Assembly: GCA_009841265.1 (NCBI GenBank)
Contig: VXMB01000014.1
Coordinates: 603,490 to 667,489, forward strand
Source: Gemmatimonadota bacterium
GTDB taxonomy: Bacteria > JAAXHH01
Length of the DNA stretch: 64,000 nucleotides
Reading direction: 5' to 3'
Part shown: positions 1-8,224 of the stretch, in pieces
How positions within the stretch are numbered: position 1 is the stretch's first letter
How the letters are laid out: each line of letters starts with the position of its first letter
The notes under the pieces: generated by a model
What the model saw: the letters and a program-made list of their open reading frames with translations, nothing else
What the model was told of the DNA's origin: nothing
The model's database searches: none
Translations under genes and position numbers: made by a program

Positions 1-1151
1 GACGGGAGTTTCTTCTCGAACCGGATCAGGATCCGCTCCATCGCGCCGATGAGGCCGCGGGCGCCCGTGCCGGACCGGTGGGCCTGTTCGGCGATCAGGC
101 GCAGCGACTTCTCGTCGAAGTCCACGTCGATGCCGTAGGCCTTGAAGTCCAGTTTCTTGGCGATGATGACCGGGCTGTTCGGGTTCCGGAGGATCTGGAA
201 CAGGTCGTCGACACTGAGCTTGTGCAGCACGGCGGTTACCGGCAGCCGTCCGATGAATTCCGACTCGAAGCCGTACTTAATCAGGTCCTCCGCGGTCACG
301 TGCGGGAACCATTCGCCGTCGTCGGGCTTTTCCGCGCCTTCGCCCTGCTCGAAACCCATCGTCTGCACGCTCATGCGCTTCTTGATGATCTCTTCCAGGT
401 TGGCGAAGGCCCCGCTGACGATGAACAGGATGTTTCGCGTGTTGATGCGTTTCCTTTCCACCTTGCCCGTCTTCTGGAACTGGAGGGCGTTCTCCATCTG
501 GGACGTCAGGTCGTGGGGCGCCTGCAGGTCCACGTCCGTCTCCTCCATCAGCTTGAGGAGCGTGCGCTGCACCCCGGTCCGCGACACATCGGGTCCTACG
601 ATGTTGCCCGACGAGGCGATCTTGTCGATCTCGTCGATGTAGATGATGCCGTATTCCGCCAGCTTGATGTTGCCGTCGGCCTCGTGGACCAGCGAACGGA
701 CCAACTCGTCCACGTCCCCGCCCACGTAGCCCGTCTCGCTGAACCGCGTGGCGTCACCCTTGACGAAGGGCACGCCGATCCTGCTGGCGATGAGCTTGAT
801 GAGGTAGGTCTTCCCCACCCCGGTCGGGCCGATCAGGATGATGTTGTTCTTAATGTTGCCTACCGGTTCCTGCTCTTCCTGGAGCCGGATGCGGTTGAAG
901 TGGGTGCAGATCTTCGTGGCCAGGATCTCCTTGGCCTCGTCCTGGCGGATGACGTACTCGTTCAGGTAGGCTTCCAGATCCTCCGGCTTCATGTCGAACC
1001 GGATCTCCGGCAGCGGCGCTTCCTCCGCGGGCGGATCCGCCGGGACGCCTTCCTTTTCCGGCTGGGCGAACTGGACCTGCGCGCCGTACTTGGTCGAGAA
1101 GAACTCCTTGAGGTCCTTCTGTATGTCACCCATGTCTGGGGTCTTGGCCAT
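1..1151 (-). CDS. ClpX-like AAA+ ATPase, 3' end outside window
   Basis: The frame reads in from the minus strand and runs off the window at base 1. Walker A (GPTGVGKT, about residue 107) and Walker B (IYIDEIDK, about residue 170) are clear. Between them is a ClpX-type segment with GDATRF and GYVGGDVDELV. ClpX unfolds substrates for ClpP or acts as a stand-alone unfoldase. The N-terminal CxxC zinc-binding domain of true ClpX is absent; instead there is a proline/acid-rich leader of about 45 residues before the AAA core. It may therefore be a ClpX paralogue rather than the housekeeping subunit. Two in-frame starts are possible, at 1151 and 1133. The antisense frame is open too, but it has no recognisable protein. 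Membership of the ClpX/HslU AAA+ clade is secure; the exact function is inferred. Confidence 0.85.
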   Translation of the reverse strand, partial: MAKTPDMGDIQKDLKEFFSTKYGAQVQFAQPEKEGVPADPPAEEAPLPEIRFDMKPEDLEAYLNEYVIRQDEAKEILATKICTHFNRIRLQEEQEPVGNIKNNIILIGPTGVGKTYLIKLIASRIGVPFVKGDATRFSETGYVGGDVDELVRSLVHEADGNIKLAEYGIIYIDEIDKIASSGNIVGPDVSRTGVQRTLLKLMEETDVDLQAPHDLTSQMENALQFQKTGKVERKRINTRNILFIVSGAFANLEEIIKKRMSVQTMGFEQGEGAEKPDDGEWFPHVTAEDLIKYGFESEFIGRLPVTAVLHKLSVDDLFQILRNPNSPVIIAKKLDFKAYGIDVDFDEKSLRLIAEQAHRSGTGARGLIGAMERILIRFEKKLP

Positions 1152-1267
1152 AAGGGATCGGTCCTTGTCGTGTGGCGTTGCCTAGCCATTATTTCAATAC
1201 AGCCCGCAACGAAAAGTCCGGCGACGCATCGCGTAACCGTCCTCTCGGTAGGATGTTACGGCCACGT

Positions 1268-1296
1268 AATATACGAAATACCAGCTTGTCGGGCAA
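1268..1296 (-). promoter_or_regulatory. Candidate sigma70-type promoter for the ClpX-like gene
   Basis: Read on the minus strand, TTGCCC (1291-1296) is followed by a 17-bp spacer and TATATT (1268-1273). It lies about 120 bp upstream of the ATPase start at 1151. The -35 matches the first three consensus bases and the -10 is good. The rest of the 1152-1397 gap holds nothing else I can recognise. Confidence 0.4.
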
Positions 1297-1397
1297 TCGT
1301 AATTGTCATAAACAACGGTTACGAACAGGCAACCGCTCTTAATCATTCGCGTTCGCGTCCGGATCCCGCGCTTGCGTTTCTTCAGCAGGCCATTCGA

Positions 1398-3419
1398 CTA
1401 CGGACCTTCGTCGATCCACGCGACGACCTGGGACATATCCGCGGGAGTACGCTGGGTTCTGAGGCGGTCCAGCGCGTCCGCCGCGCGGTAGGCGGCTTCT
1501 ATTTCATCGGTTTCAAACGCGTGGCCGGTATGGTGCAGATACAACTCGGCCGGAGTCGCGAGGGCGGCAGCCGCGGACAGCCCACCCAGGCGCCGCAGCA
1601 CTGGTATGAACAACCTGTTTTCGTACGCCTCATCGCTGTCCGTCTCGAATCGGTCGGCGTCGATCACGGCGCGGTCGACGTGGGGCGAAAGACCGCAGGC
1701 CAGCAGGCACCACGGACCGGCCGCGCCGATGCCGACCAGGGTCACCGATGCAACGCTGCCGGTTCGCCGGAGCCAGGCGACGGCCGTAAGGATGTCCTGC
1801 ACGCGGTTCGCGGTCGTGGTCCGGTTATAGGTCGAGAAGTAGGCGTGTTCCCCGGAGGCCGGCTCACGGTCCGCTGGCTCACCGTCCGCCAGGCCCGTGA
1901 GGAAGACGTCCGCCGACAGGACGAGCAGGCCCTTGCCCAGTAGTTGCTGAACAAGCGGACCGGGATCCCGCCCGTTATCCTGCGTCAGTGCCGACGCGCC
2001 ATCGGGATGAACCACGAGGACGACGCCTCGAAGAGGGTCCGGCGGGCGGAATTCGGTGAAGGGAACCCGATCGCCGAAGCGCTGCCATCCCATGAACCCT
2101 GACTGGACCGTACATATGTCGGATCGGTGCATGCCCATGCGGGTCGCGACCAGGTCGCCGTCGGCCGCGCCGGGCGATCCGATGATCGATCGAAATCCGG
2201 CCGACATGACCTGCCGGAACCTGCGCAACGACCTGGCGTCGGAGGGCTTCATCTTATTGAGCTGCTTCCGCGCACGATCGATCCATACGTCCGTCAACCC
2301 CTCTTCGTCAACCCAGTCTTCGGGCCGGTTTTCGGCCGTAACCGCCAGCATCGATTCCGGTGATTCCGGTTCGACGGGCCGCTCCGAAATTCGATCGCGG
2401 CTTTCGCTGTTCAGCATCCACTGGCCGAACCAGGCGTATACGGCTTCCCTGCTGGCGGCACTGTAATTATGGCCCGCGTCGATCTGCACTTGTCCCAGGC
2501 ATTCTTCCGCATCGTAGAGCGCATAGATCGCCCGGATGGCCGGGTACTCCAGCACGGGCGTATTGACCGTCCAGTCTCCCGTGGCGGACACCAGCAGCAG
2601 CGGCCGCGGCGCGGCCAGGGCGGCGATTTCCATGTTGTTCGTTTCGATGCGGAGATTGGGGCCGTTCTCGCAGATGCATCCGCCCTGCATGTGCGCCGAC
2701 ACCATGTTCACGGGCGCGGCAACCCGAACGCGGTCGTCCACGGCGGTGAGCATGAAGGTTTGCGTGCCGCCGCCCGAGGCCCCAGTGCAGGCGATGCGGC
2801 TGTTGTCCACGTCCGGCAGCGACTGCAGGAAATCGACTGAGCGCATGCCGTTCCAGAGCTGCAGCCCCATGAGGCTGAGCCCCCAGAGCTGCTTCCGGTC
2901 GTCGCCGTACGTCCGGTGGGCGAGTTGCGTGCTGTCGTTGTAGCCGGCCATGGACCACGCGAAGGCCACATAACCCTGGAGGGCTAAGTTGATGCACCGG
3001 GCGGGTATGGACCCATCGGGTTCGTGGTTCAGCCTGCCCTCCTTCCAGTGGCCATGGGGATTCAGGATGGCCGGGCGGAGATCGGCGGAACTGTCGGGGC
3101 GGGCGTCGCCGCCAGAGCCGTCGCCCCCGGCGGGCCGGTACAGGTTCCCGGTCACGTAGAATCCCGGCAAACTCTGGAACCGAACGTTTTCGATGCTGTA
3201 CCCGTCCCGTTCGACCCGGTGGGTGATCTCCGCGTTCAGCGGGCTTCGGGCGGGGTTCGGCCAGAGTCCCAAGCTGACCAGGATATGCTCCCGGAGCGAC
3301 CGGGCGCGCTTCTCCCAGGCTTCCTTCGTGGTAGGCGCGACGAACTCGCAGGGCAGGTTCAGGTGGCGTATCTCGGTCCTGCGGCGGTCGACGGGAGGCA
3401 GGGGATCATGACAGTACAT
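1398..3419 (-). CDS. Two-domain alpha/beta hydrolase, acetyl-xylan-esterase-like
   Basis: A 673-residue protein. The N-terminal two thirds is an alpha/beta hydrolase of the acetyl xylan esterase/dienelactone hydrolase type. The nucleophile elbow is GASGGG with Ser215, the acid is probably Asp282 in GDWT, and the histidine is His317 in GHNYS. A second, weaker hydrolase-like region from about residue 500 (GVVLVVHPDG, LVGIGAAGPW) lacks a clear GxSxG, so it looks structural or degenerate. The start at 3419 has GGAG just upstream. The frame stays open to 3587 but would then run into the isomerase gene. It is the last gene of the minus operon with the TIM-barrel isomerase and the cupin. Deacetylation of plant or algal polysaccharide is a reasonable inference. 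No signal peptide is evident. Confidence 0.85.
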   Translation of the reverse strand: MYCHDPLPPVDRRRTEIRHLNLPCEFVAPTTKEAWEKRARSLREHILVSLGLWPNPARSPLNAEITHRVERDGYSIENVRFQSLPGFYVTGNLYRPAGGDGSGGDARPDSSADLRPAILNPHGHWKEGRLNHEPDGSIPARCINLALQGYVAFAWSMAGYNDSTQLAHRTYGDDRKQLWGLSLMGLQLWNGMRSVDFLQSLPDVDNSRIACTGASGGGTQTFMLTAVDDRVRVAAPVNMVSAHMQGGCICENGPNLRIETNNMEIAALAAPRPLLLVSATGDWTVNTPVLEYPAIRAIYALYDAEECLGQVQIDAGHNYSAASREAVYAWFGQWMLNSESRDRISERPVEPESPESMLAVTAENRPEDWVDEEGLTDVWIDRARKQLNKMKPSDARSLRRFRQVMSAGFRSIIGSPGAADGDLVATRMGMHRSDICTVQSGFMGWQRFGDRVPFTEFRPPDPLRGVVLVVHPDGASALTQDNGRDPGPLVQQLLGKGLLVLSADVFLTGLADGEPADREPASGEHAYFSTYNRTTTANRVQDILTAVAWLRRTGSVASVTLVGIGAAGPWCLLACGLSPHVDRAVIDADRFETDSDEAYENRLFIPVLRRLGGLSAAAALATPAELYLHHTGHAFETDEIEAAYRAADALDRLRTQRTPADMSQVVAWIDEGP

Positions 3420-3510
3420 GGAGAGCTCCGAAGGGTAGAACAGGCGGTGCGCCGCGTAGGTGCGGTGCGCAGGTGAGATGCAGTCCCACGAGAATCGCTC
3501 AGGATACGTT

Positions 3511-4428
3511 TCAGGGCCCGCCCGGCCGCTGGTACTCCGCGCCGGCGGGCGGAAGGAACTGGCGAAGATGACGGCCGCCCAGGGCAAATCCGGCCAGTCC
3601 CGGCATGCCGCGGTCCTCGTTCTCGACGCAGAGGACGTAGTCGTAACCCGACTCGACCAGCGCGCCGATGACGGTGCCCCAGTTCAGCTGGCCCCGGCCC
3701 GGCACGCGGTACTGCCACCACCAGTTGCCGATGATGCCCTGGCGGAACAGCATGGCGGGACTCACCTCGGCGTCCTTCACGTCCGCGTAGACCCACTTGC
3801 CCGCGAACATACGGATGGCGTCCTCGGCGGGCAGGATCATCATCCACAACCAGTGGGAGGGATCGCAGGAAAGGCCCAGGTGATCGGACGGCACCGCGTC
3901 GAGCACCCGCTCCCACATCTCCGGGTTGCAGGCGATGTTCCCCATGCGCACCGCGCCGTCCAGGGCGATGGTGACGCCGTGGTCTTCGGCCAGCTTTACG
4001 ATGGGCGTAAAGCGCATCCGGAACCGTTCCACCAGTTCCGCGGACCGGTCGCCGGGGTTCCCGGGCGGTGAGGAAAACTGCCCGTAGAAATGCCAGCCCA
4101 CGGGACTGCCCGCATGGGTGACGACCACGGGAACGCCCAGGGCCGAGGCCGTCAGGATGGCCTTGCGAAGCCGCTCTTCCGCCGCGTCCGCCTGCGCCAC
4201 GTCGTCGTCCAGCAGGTTGTTGTGGGCCGACAGTGCGGCCAGGTAGACGCCATGAGACTTCAGGGTGTCGTTGACTTCGCCGGGTCCGTCGGCGAGGATG
4301 CGGTCCGGATCGACGGCCCCTCCTGTCGAAAGCCGCACCGCGTCGAACCCGTTCTCTTTCGCCCAGCCGGCGCATTCCGCCAGGGACCAGGCGTCCCCTC
4401 CCGCGCTCGTGAAAAAACTGAGGTCCAT
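3511..4428 (-). CDS. Sugar phosphate isomerase/epimerase (xylose-isomerase-like TIM barrel)
   Basis: About 305 residues with the AP-endonuclease-2/xylose-isomerase-like TIM-barrel pattern. It opens MDLSFFTSAGG and contains VVVTHAGSP, a central LGLSCDPSHW strand with acid and histidine metal ligands, VYADVKDAE, and a late VENEDRG that supplies a carboxylate. Members isomerise or epimerise sugars and inositols with a divalent metal. A GTG two codons upstream (4434) overlaps the stop of the preceding small gene, so translation is probably coupled. I prefer the ATG at 4428. Substrate unknown; the neighbouring esterase and cupin suggest a sugar catabolic unit. Confidence 0.85.
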   Translation of the reverse strand: MDLSFFTSAGGDAWSLAECAGWAKENGFDAVRLSTGGAVDPDRILADGPGEVNDTLKSHGVYLAALSAHNNLLDDDVAQADAAEERLRKAILTASALGVPVVVTHAGSPVGWHFYGQFSSPPGNPGDRSAELVERFRMRFTPIVKLAEDHGVTIALDGAVRMGNIACNPEMWERVLDAVPSDHLGLSCDPSHWLWMMILPAEDAIRMFAGKWVYADVKDAEVSPAMLFRQGIIGNWWWQYRVPGRGQLNWGTVIGALVESGYDYVLCVENEDRGMPGLAGFALGGRHLRQFLPPAGAEYQRPGGP

Positions 4429-4430
4429 GG

Positions 4431-4757
4431 TCACCCGCCCGAGCGCTGCGCGTTAACCGCCAGTCTGTTCAGCCGGACGTACCAGGCGCCCGATTCCGGT
4501 TTGCGGTACTTGTCGCCGATTTCGTCGAGGGCTACGTCGTCCGATTCCAGGACCGCGTGCAGCGCCGCCCTCCAGTCCACGGCGCCCCGGTTCTTCCGGT
4601 AGCGGACGTTGAGCAGCCTGCCGCTGCGTCCCTCCTCCGGCGTGAGGTCCAGCAGCGCTTTGCGTGCCGCATCGAGATCGGCCCTGGCGGCCTCGAGCCG
4701 GTTCAGGCATTGCACGTAGTCGTGTTCGGCGCGCTCCCAGTCGTCCCTGAAATCCAT
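4431..4757 (-). CDS. Small hypothetical protein, coiled-coil N-terminus
   Basis: A 108-residue protein I do not recognise. Residues 1-40 form a charged, alanine-rich amphipathic helix typical of a coiled coil. The second half contains RLLNVRYRKN and ESGAWYVRL, suggesting a small mixed fold or DNA-binding region. AAAAGGAA lies 8-10 bases upstream of the ATG at 4757, so I reject the longer frame opening at 4859. Its end overlaps the alternative GTG of the isomerase, and it sits between cupin and isomerase in one operon. Coding is supported by the SD and spacing; function is unknown. Confidence 0.65.
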   Translation of the reverse strand: MDFRDDWERAEHDYVQCLNRLEAARADLDAARKALLDLTPEEGRSGRLLNVRYRKNRGAVDWRAALHAVLESDDVALDEIGDKYRKPESGAWYVRLNRLAVNAQRSGG

Positions 4758-4859
4758 GTCGATGTTCCTTTTAGGTGTTCCTTTTCGATGTTCCCTGAAT
4801 ACGTGTGCTGAAGTAGACAGATGGTTCGTCGCCGTCAGTCCAGACCACACCACACCCAC

Positions 4860-5216
4860 CTAAGACGATGCGTACCGGTCCGTCGGCGTCTTGACCAGTT
4901 TAAACGAGGGGATGTACCCTTCATTTTCGATGTAGTAATGGGCGTGATCGTGGCATCCGGGCGGCTTCGTCCCGTCGAAGACACTGATCGTGAAGTCTTC
5001 GCTGTTCGTCCCGGCGCATCCGTGTTCGAAACCCGCGGGGATCATCCAGACGTCGCCCGCTTCCAGGACGAAATCCTCCTGGTTTCCGTCGTGATCGATC
5101 CAGAATCCCGTCCCGCTCCCTTTCAGGATCAGCCAGGTCTCGTCATGGTCGTGGAAGTGCTTCTCGCACGTGGGCAGGAGGAAGCCGCTCTTCATCAGGG
5201 CCTTGTGGTGGGCCAT
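4860..5216 (-). CDS. Cupin-domain protein
   Basis: A 118-residue single-domain cupin. The first metal motif is HFHDHDETW (histidines 20, 22 and 24, Glu26) and the second contains PAGFEHG. This fits a metal-dependent cupin such as a small isomerase, dioxygenase or sugar-binding protein. It is the first gene of the minus-strand operon. A strong promoter candidate lies at 5354-5382, leaving an untranslated leader of about 130 bases that contains three CGAAA repeats. Substrate cannot be told; it may supply or sense a substrate for the sugar isomerase and esterase downstream. Confidence 0.85.
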   Translation of the reverse strand: MAHHKALMKSGFLLPTCEKHFHDHDETWLILKGSGTGFWIDHDGNQEDFVLEAGDVWMIPAGFEHGCAGTNSEDFTISVFDGTKPPGCHDHAHYYIENEGYIPSFKLVKTPTDRYASS

Positions 5217-5253
5217 CGGAGTTCCTTTCGGATTTGCGTGACGTTGTGTTTGC

Positions 5254-5320
5254 GTACAAATTTCCGAAAGTCGCGTTTATCAGACTATCGAAAGTCGTGG
5301 GGATCCGACCGTCGAAAAAC
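5254..5320. repeat. Half-site plus three spaced CGAAA direct repeats
   Basis: CGAAAGTCG occurs at 5265-5273 and 5289-5297, and a related CGAAAAACA at 5312-5320. The spacing is 24 and 23 bp, close to two helical turns. GTACAAATTTC at 5254-5264 is an exact 11-mer match, in opposite orientation, to the right arm of the palindrome at 5583-5593. The layout suggests cooperative binding by a regulator in the leader of the cupin operon. This is inference from sequence pattern only. Confidence 0.45.
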
Positions 5321-5353
5321 ACGGCCGAAATTCGTATGACTTTACAAAAGTGT

Positions 5354-5382
5354 ATTATAAGACCCCCTTAACGATACATCAA
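5354..5382 (-). promoter_or_regulatory. Promoter candidate of the cupin operon
   Basis: Read on the minus strand: TTGATG (5377-5382), a 17-bp spacer, then a perfect TATAAT (5354-5359). The predicted start lies near 5347, upstream of the cupin start at 5216. Confidence 0.6.
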
Positions 5383-5537
5383 GGATCATTGGGAGGGTGT
5401 GATACCACTCCGTGCAATGGGCGGGGCTTTCCGTCGCACTAAATGTTCGAAATCCGTCAACTTCCCGAGGTTAATCATTTGCCTGAAGTCGTGCTTGTTG
5501 TAAGTTTGACAGTACCTGCGTTAAAGACGAGTCAGAT

Positions 5538-5567
5538 TTGCGTTTTCGTTCGGTAATTCTGTACAAT
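5538..5567 (+). promoter_or_regulatory. Weak promoter candidate for the metallohydrolase gene
   Basis: TTGCGT (5538-5543), an 18-bp spacer, then TACAAT (5562-5567). The -10 lies inside the left arm of the 35-bp palindrome, so a bound repressor would occlude it. The -35 is poor. Confidence 0.3.
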
Positions 5568-5594
5568 TTTCAAGTTCAATTTGAAATTTGTACA
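5560..5594. promoter_or_regulatory. 35-bp interrupted palindrome, probable operator
   Basis: Left arm TGTACAATTTTCAAG (5560-5574), 5-bp centre, right arm TTTGAAATTTGTACA (5580-5594). The arms pair at 13 of 15 positions. There is no T-run to make it a terminator, and it sits about 60 bp before the start codon at 5656 over a candidate -10. This is the geometry of a dimeric repressor site (LacI, GntR or similar). An 11-bp half recurs at 5254-5264. Confidence 0.55.
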
Positions 5595-5655
5595 AAAACA
5601 CGCTGCAAAACACCGCTTGCATCACCATAAGTTTCATACGGAAAGAGGCGCCCTT

Positions 5656-8157
5656 ATGCCAGACTACCTGCCCCTCGACCTTTCCGCACTGTGCAACGCC
5701 GGACTCGACGTCCTGGAAGAAAAGCCCAACACGCCCATCGGCGATCAATTGTGCCGCGGCCTGCCCTTCCGGGTAAACGACGATCCCGCGAAGTGTTTCA
5801 TCGCGTTCGACAAGGCCTCCGGCGGCGTGACCATTCCCGTCAACAGCCGGGCCACGGGTCTGATCCTCGCCCATCGCCTGCTGAAGTCCGACCTGATAGA
5901 AGGCGGTCCGCTGGGGATCCCCGTGGCGGAATACGTGTTCCGGCTGGCGGGCGGCAAGGAGGGCGGCAAGAAGAGTGGCGAGGAGATCCGCGTGCCCATC
6001 CGCGAGCGCTTTGAAATCGGCCATATCTCCCTGGGGGGCAAGCCTTTTATCGCCCTTCCGGATCGGGGCCAGGTGAAGATGCGGCGTTACGCGGGGGACA
6101 ACTGGGGCGACTCGGGCAAGCGTCAGACGGAAGTCACGGGAGACTATTCCAGGGGATACTACCTCTGGGCCTGGCGGAACCCCCATCCCGACCGCGAGAT
6201 CGAATCGCTGGAAGTCATCCCGGCCGGTCCGCCTTTCATCATCGCCGGACTGACGGTTTCGCAGGCCAACGAGCATCCCTTCGTCCGCCAGGGCAAACGA
6301 GAGGCGCGCCTTACGTTGACCGATCCCGAGGACGCCGAAAAGCCCTTCGACCTGCGTGTGGACGTGGACCGGGGCGTCGCCTCCTACGTCCATCCCCTGC
6401 CCGAGGCCTCGGCCGATGACTTCGTCGGCGACGATTTCGCCGGGTGGGGCGAGACGCAGAACCCGAAATCGAGCCCGGCCTACGTCGAAGTGGCAGCCAT
6501 CCCGTCCGCGACGCTGTCGGTGAAGCAGGGCGAGGAAACCGTCGGTGAGGTTAAATGGGGCGACGTCGAGCAGAAAAAGGTGGTCGAGACGCCGCGCATG
6601 CGCGTTGAGCTCCTGGACCGGGGGCGGAACTGGGTAAACGTCAACGTCCTCGATGACGACACGGGAAGGCCGGTCCCCTGCCGCGTCCATTTCCGCTCGC
6701 CCGAAGGCATCCCCTACCAGCCCTACGGCCACCACAACCAGGTCAACTCCAACCTGGACACCTGGCACATCGACATCGGCGGGGACCTCCGGCTGGGTCA
6801 GATCACCTATGCCTACATCGACGGCAAGTGCCAGGGGTGGCTGCCCCGCGGCGAGGTCATCGTGGACGTGGCGCGGGGGTTCGAGTACGAGCCGCTGAGG
6901 ACCCGGGTGAAGATCGAACCGGGCCAGCAGGAGCTGACCCTTCGCCTGAAGCGCTGGGTGAACATGAACGCGCAAGGCTGGTACAGCGGGGATTCGCACG
7001 TCCACTTCCTCTCGACGCAGGGCAGCCACACCGAATCCCAGGGGGAGGACTTGAACATCGTGAACCTGCTGCCCTCGCAGTGGGGCAATCTCTTCACGAA
7101 CACAGAGGATTTCACGGGCCGGCCGAGCGTCTCGCAGGACGGGAACAACATCGTCTACGTGGGGCAGGAGAACCGTCAGCACTTCCTGGGCCACCTCATC
7201 CTCTGGGGCCTGAAGGAGCCGGTCATGCCCTGGTGCACGGACGGCCCGGGCGAGGCGGAACTGGGCGGCACGCTGGAGATCACCATGAGCGACTGGGCGG
7301 ACCAGTGCCACGCGCAGGGCGGCTCGGTCATCATCCCCCATCTCCCCAACCCGAACGGAGAGCCCGCGGCGCTCATCGCCACGGGCCGCGTGGACGGTGT
7401 GGAAATGCTGCGCCACCAGCCCTTCAACCACATCGAGTACTACCGCTATCTCAACTGCGGGTACAAGTTGCCGCTCGTGGGCGGAACCGACAAGATGAGC
7501 AGCGACGTGCCCGTCGGGCTGTACCGGACCTACGCCTACATGCCCGAACAGGACTTCACCTACGATAACTGGTGCAACGCCGTCTCGCAGGGGCGCACCT
7601 TCCACAGCGGCGGACCCATCATCCATCTCTCCGTGGACGGGCACCAGGTGGGCGACACGGTGCAGGTGCCGGGTCCCGGCACGGTGGAGGTCGAGGCCTG
7701 GTCGGAGAGCATCTTCCCGATCCATACATTGGAAATCGTCCAGGGCGGACGCGTTGTGGCCTCCACGGAGGACCGCAACGGCACACGCCGCCTGGAGCTG
7801 AAGGCGCGCGTGAAGGTGGACGGACACACCTGGCTGGCCGCGCGATGCGCGGGGCCGGATTATAGCAGCGTGCCCCATCACGACGGTTGGGGACGGGGGA
7901 TCTTCGCCCACACCTCGCCGATCTACGTCGCCTGCGGAGGCGAGTGGTGGATGTTCGACCGGGACGCCGCCCAGTACATGCTCACCCTCATCGACGGAGA
8001 CCTGCAGTACATCCGCCGGACCGCGGCGCGGCACGAGCCCGGCACGGCCACGCATCATCACGGCGAGGAAGACCATCTCGCCTACCTGGAACGGCCCTTT
8101 GTCGAGGCGCGGGAGGCGATTCACCGCAGGATGCATCAACTGGGGATACCGCATTAG
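5656..8157 (+). CDS. CehA/McbA-family metallohydrolase
   Basis: An 833-residue protein. Its C-terminal half carries the PHP-like CehA/McbA domain beginning at GDSHVHF (Asp446, His448, His450). Further likely ligand regions are VIIPHLPNPN and PLVGGTDKMSS. The N-terminal half is beta-rich and resembles accessory domains of large members. CehA hydrolyses carbaryl; most relatives act on unknown esters or phosphoesters. GGAAAGAGG lies just upstream of the ATG at 5656, which settles the start. No signal peptide is apparent. It is separated from the cupin operon by a palindromic operator region and followed by the nitrilase-family gene, with which it is probably co-transcribed. Family assignment is firm, substrate unknown. 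Confidence 0.85.
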   Translation: MPDYLPLDLSALCNAGLDVLEEKPNTPIGDQLCRGLPFRVNDDPAKCFIAFDKASGGVTIPVNSRATGLILAHRLLKSDLIEGGPLGIPVAEYVFRLAGGKEGGKKSGEEIRVPIRERFEIGHISLGGKPFIALPDRGQVKMRRYAGDNWGDSGKRQTEVTGDYSRGYYLWAWRNPHPDREIESLEVIPAGPPFIIAGLTVSQANEHPFVRQGKREARLTLTDPEDAEKPFDLRVDVDRGVASYVHPLPEASADDFVGDDFAGWGETQNPKSSPAYVEVAAIPSATLSVKQGEETVGEVKWGDVEQKKVVETPRMRVELLDRGRNWVNVNVLDDDTGRPVPCRVHFRSPEGIPYQPYGHHNQVNSNLDTWHIDIGGDLRLGQITYAYIDGKCQGWLPRGEVIVDVARGFEYEPLRTRVKIEPGQQELTLRLKRWVNMNAQGWYSGDSHVHFLSTQGSHTESQGEDLNIVNLLPSQWGNLFTNTEDFTGRPSVSQDGNNIVYVGQENRQHFLGHLILWGLKEPVMPWCTDGPGEAELGGTLEITMSDWADQCHAQGGSVIIPHLPNPNGEPAALIATGRVDGVEMLRHQPFNHIEYYRYLNCGYKLPLVGGTDKMSSDVPVGLYRTYAYMPEQDFTYDNWCNAVSQGRTFHSGGPIIHLSVDGHQVGDTVQVPGPGTVEVEAWSESIFPIHTLEIVQGGRVVASTEDRNGTRRLELKARVKVDGHTWLAARCAGPDYSSVPHHDGWGRGIFAHTSPIYVACGGEWWMFDRDAAQYMLTLIDGDLQYIRRTAARHEPGTATHHHGEEDHLAYLERPFVEAREAIHRRMHQLGIPH

Positions 8158-8224
8158 AGACCTGGGTGACGCCCGTCGCTCAATCATTGTGGATAAACAA
8201 GATGCAATCACAGGAGAGCAAGCC

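Larger units (their letters stand above)
5217..5655. other. Divergent intergenic control region
   Basis: 439 bp between the divergent cupin operon (-) and the metallohydrolase (+). It is visibly more AT-rich than its flanks. It contains a minus-strand promoter candidate (5354-5382), CGAAA-type direct repeats (5265-5320), a GTACAAATTTC half-site (5254-5264), and a 35-bp palindrome (5560-5594) overlapping a possible plus-strand promoter. No coding sequence is apparent inside it. Confidence 0.6.

Noticed and set aside
78..1943. Long plus-strand open frame opposite the ClpX-like gene
   Set aside because: Composition is shadow-like (Arg/Val/Asp/Leu-rich without motifs); the minus strand carries clear Walker motifs in the same DNA.
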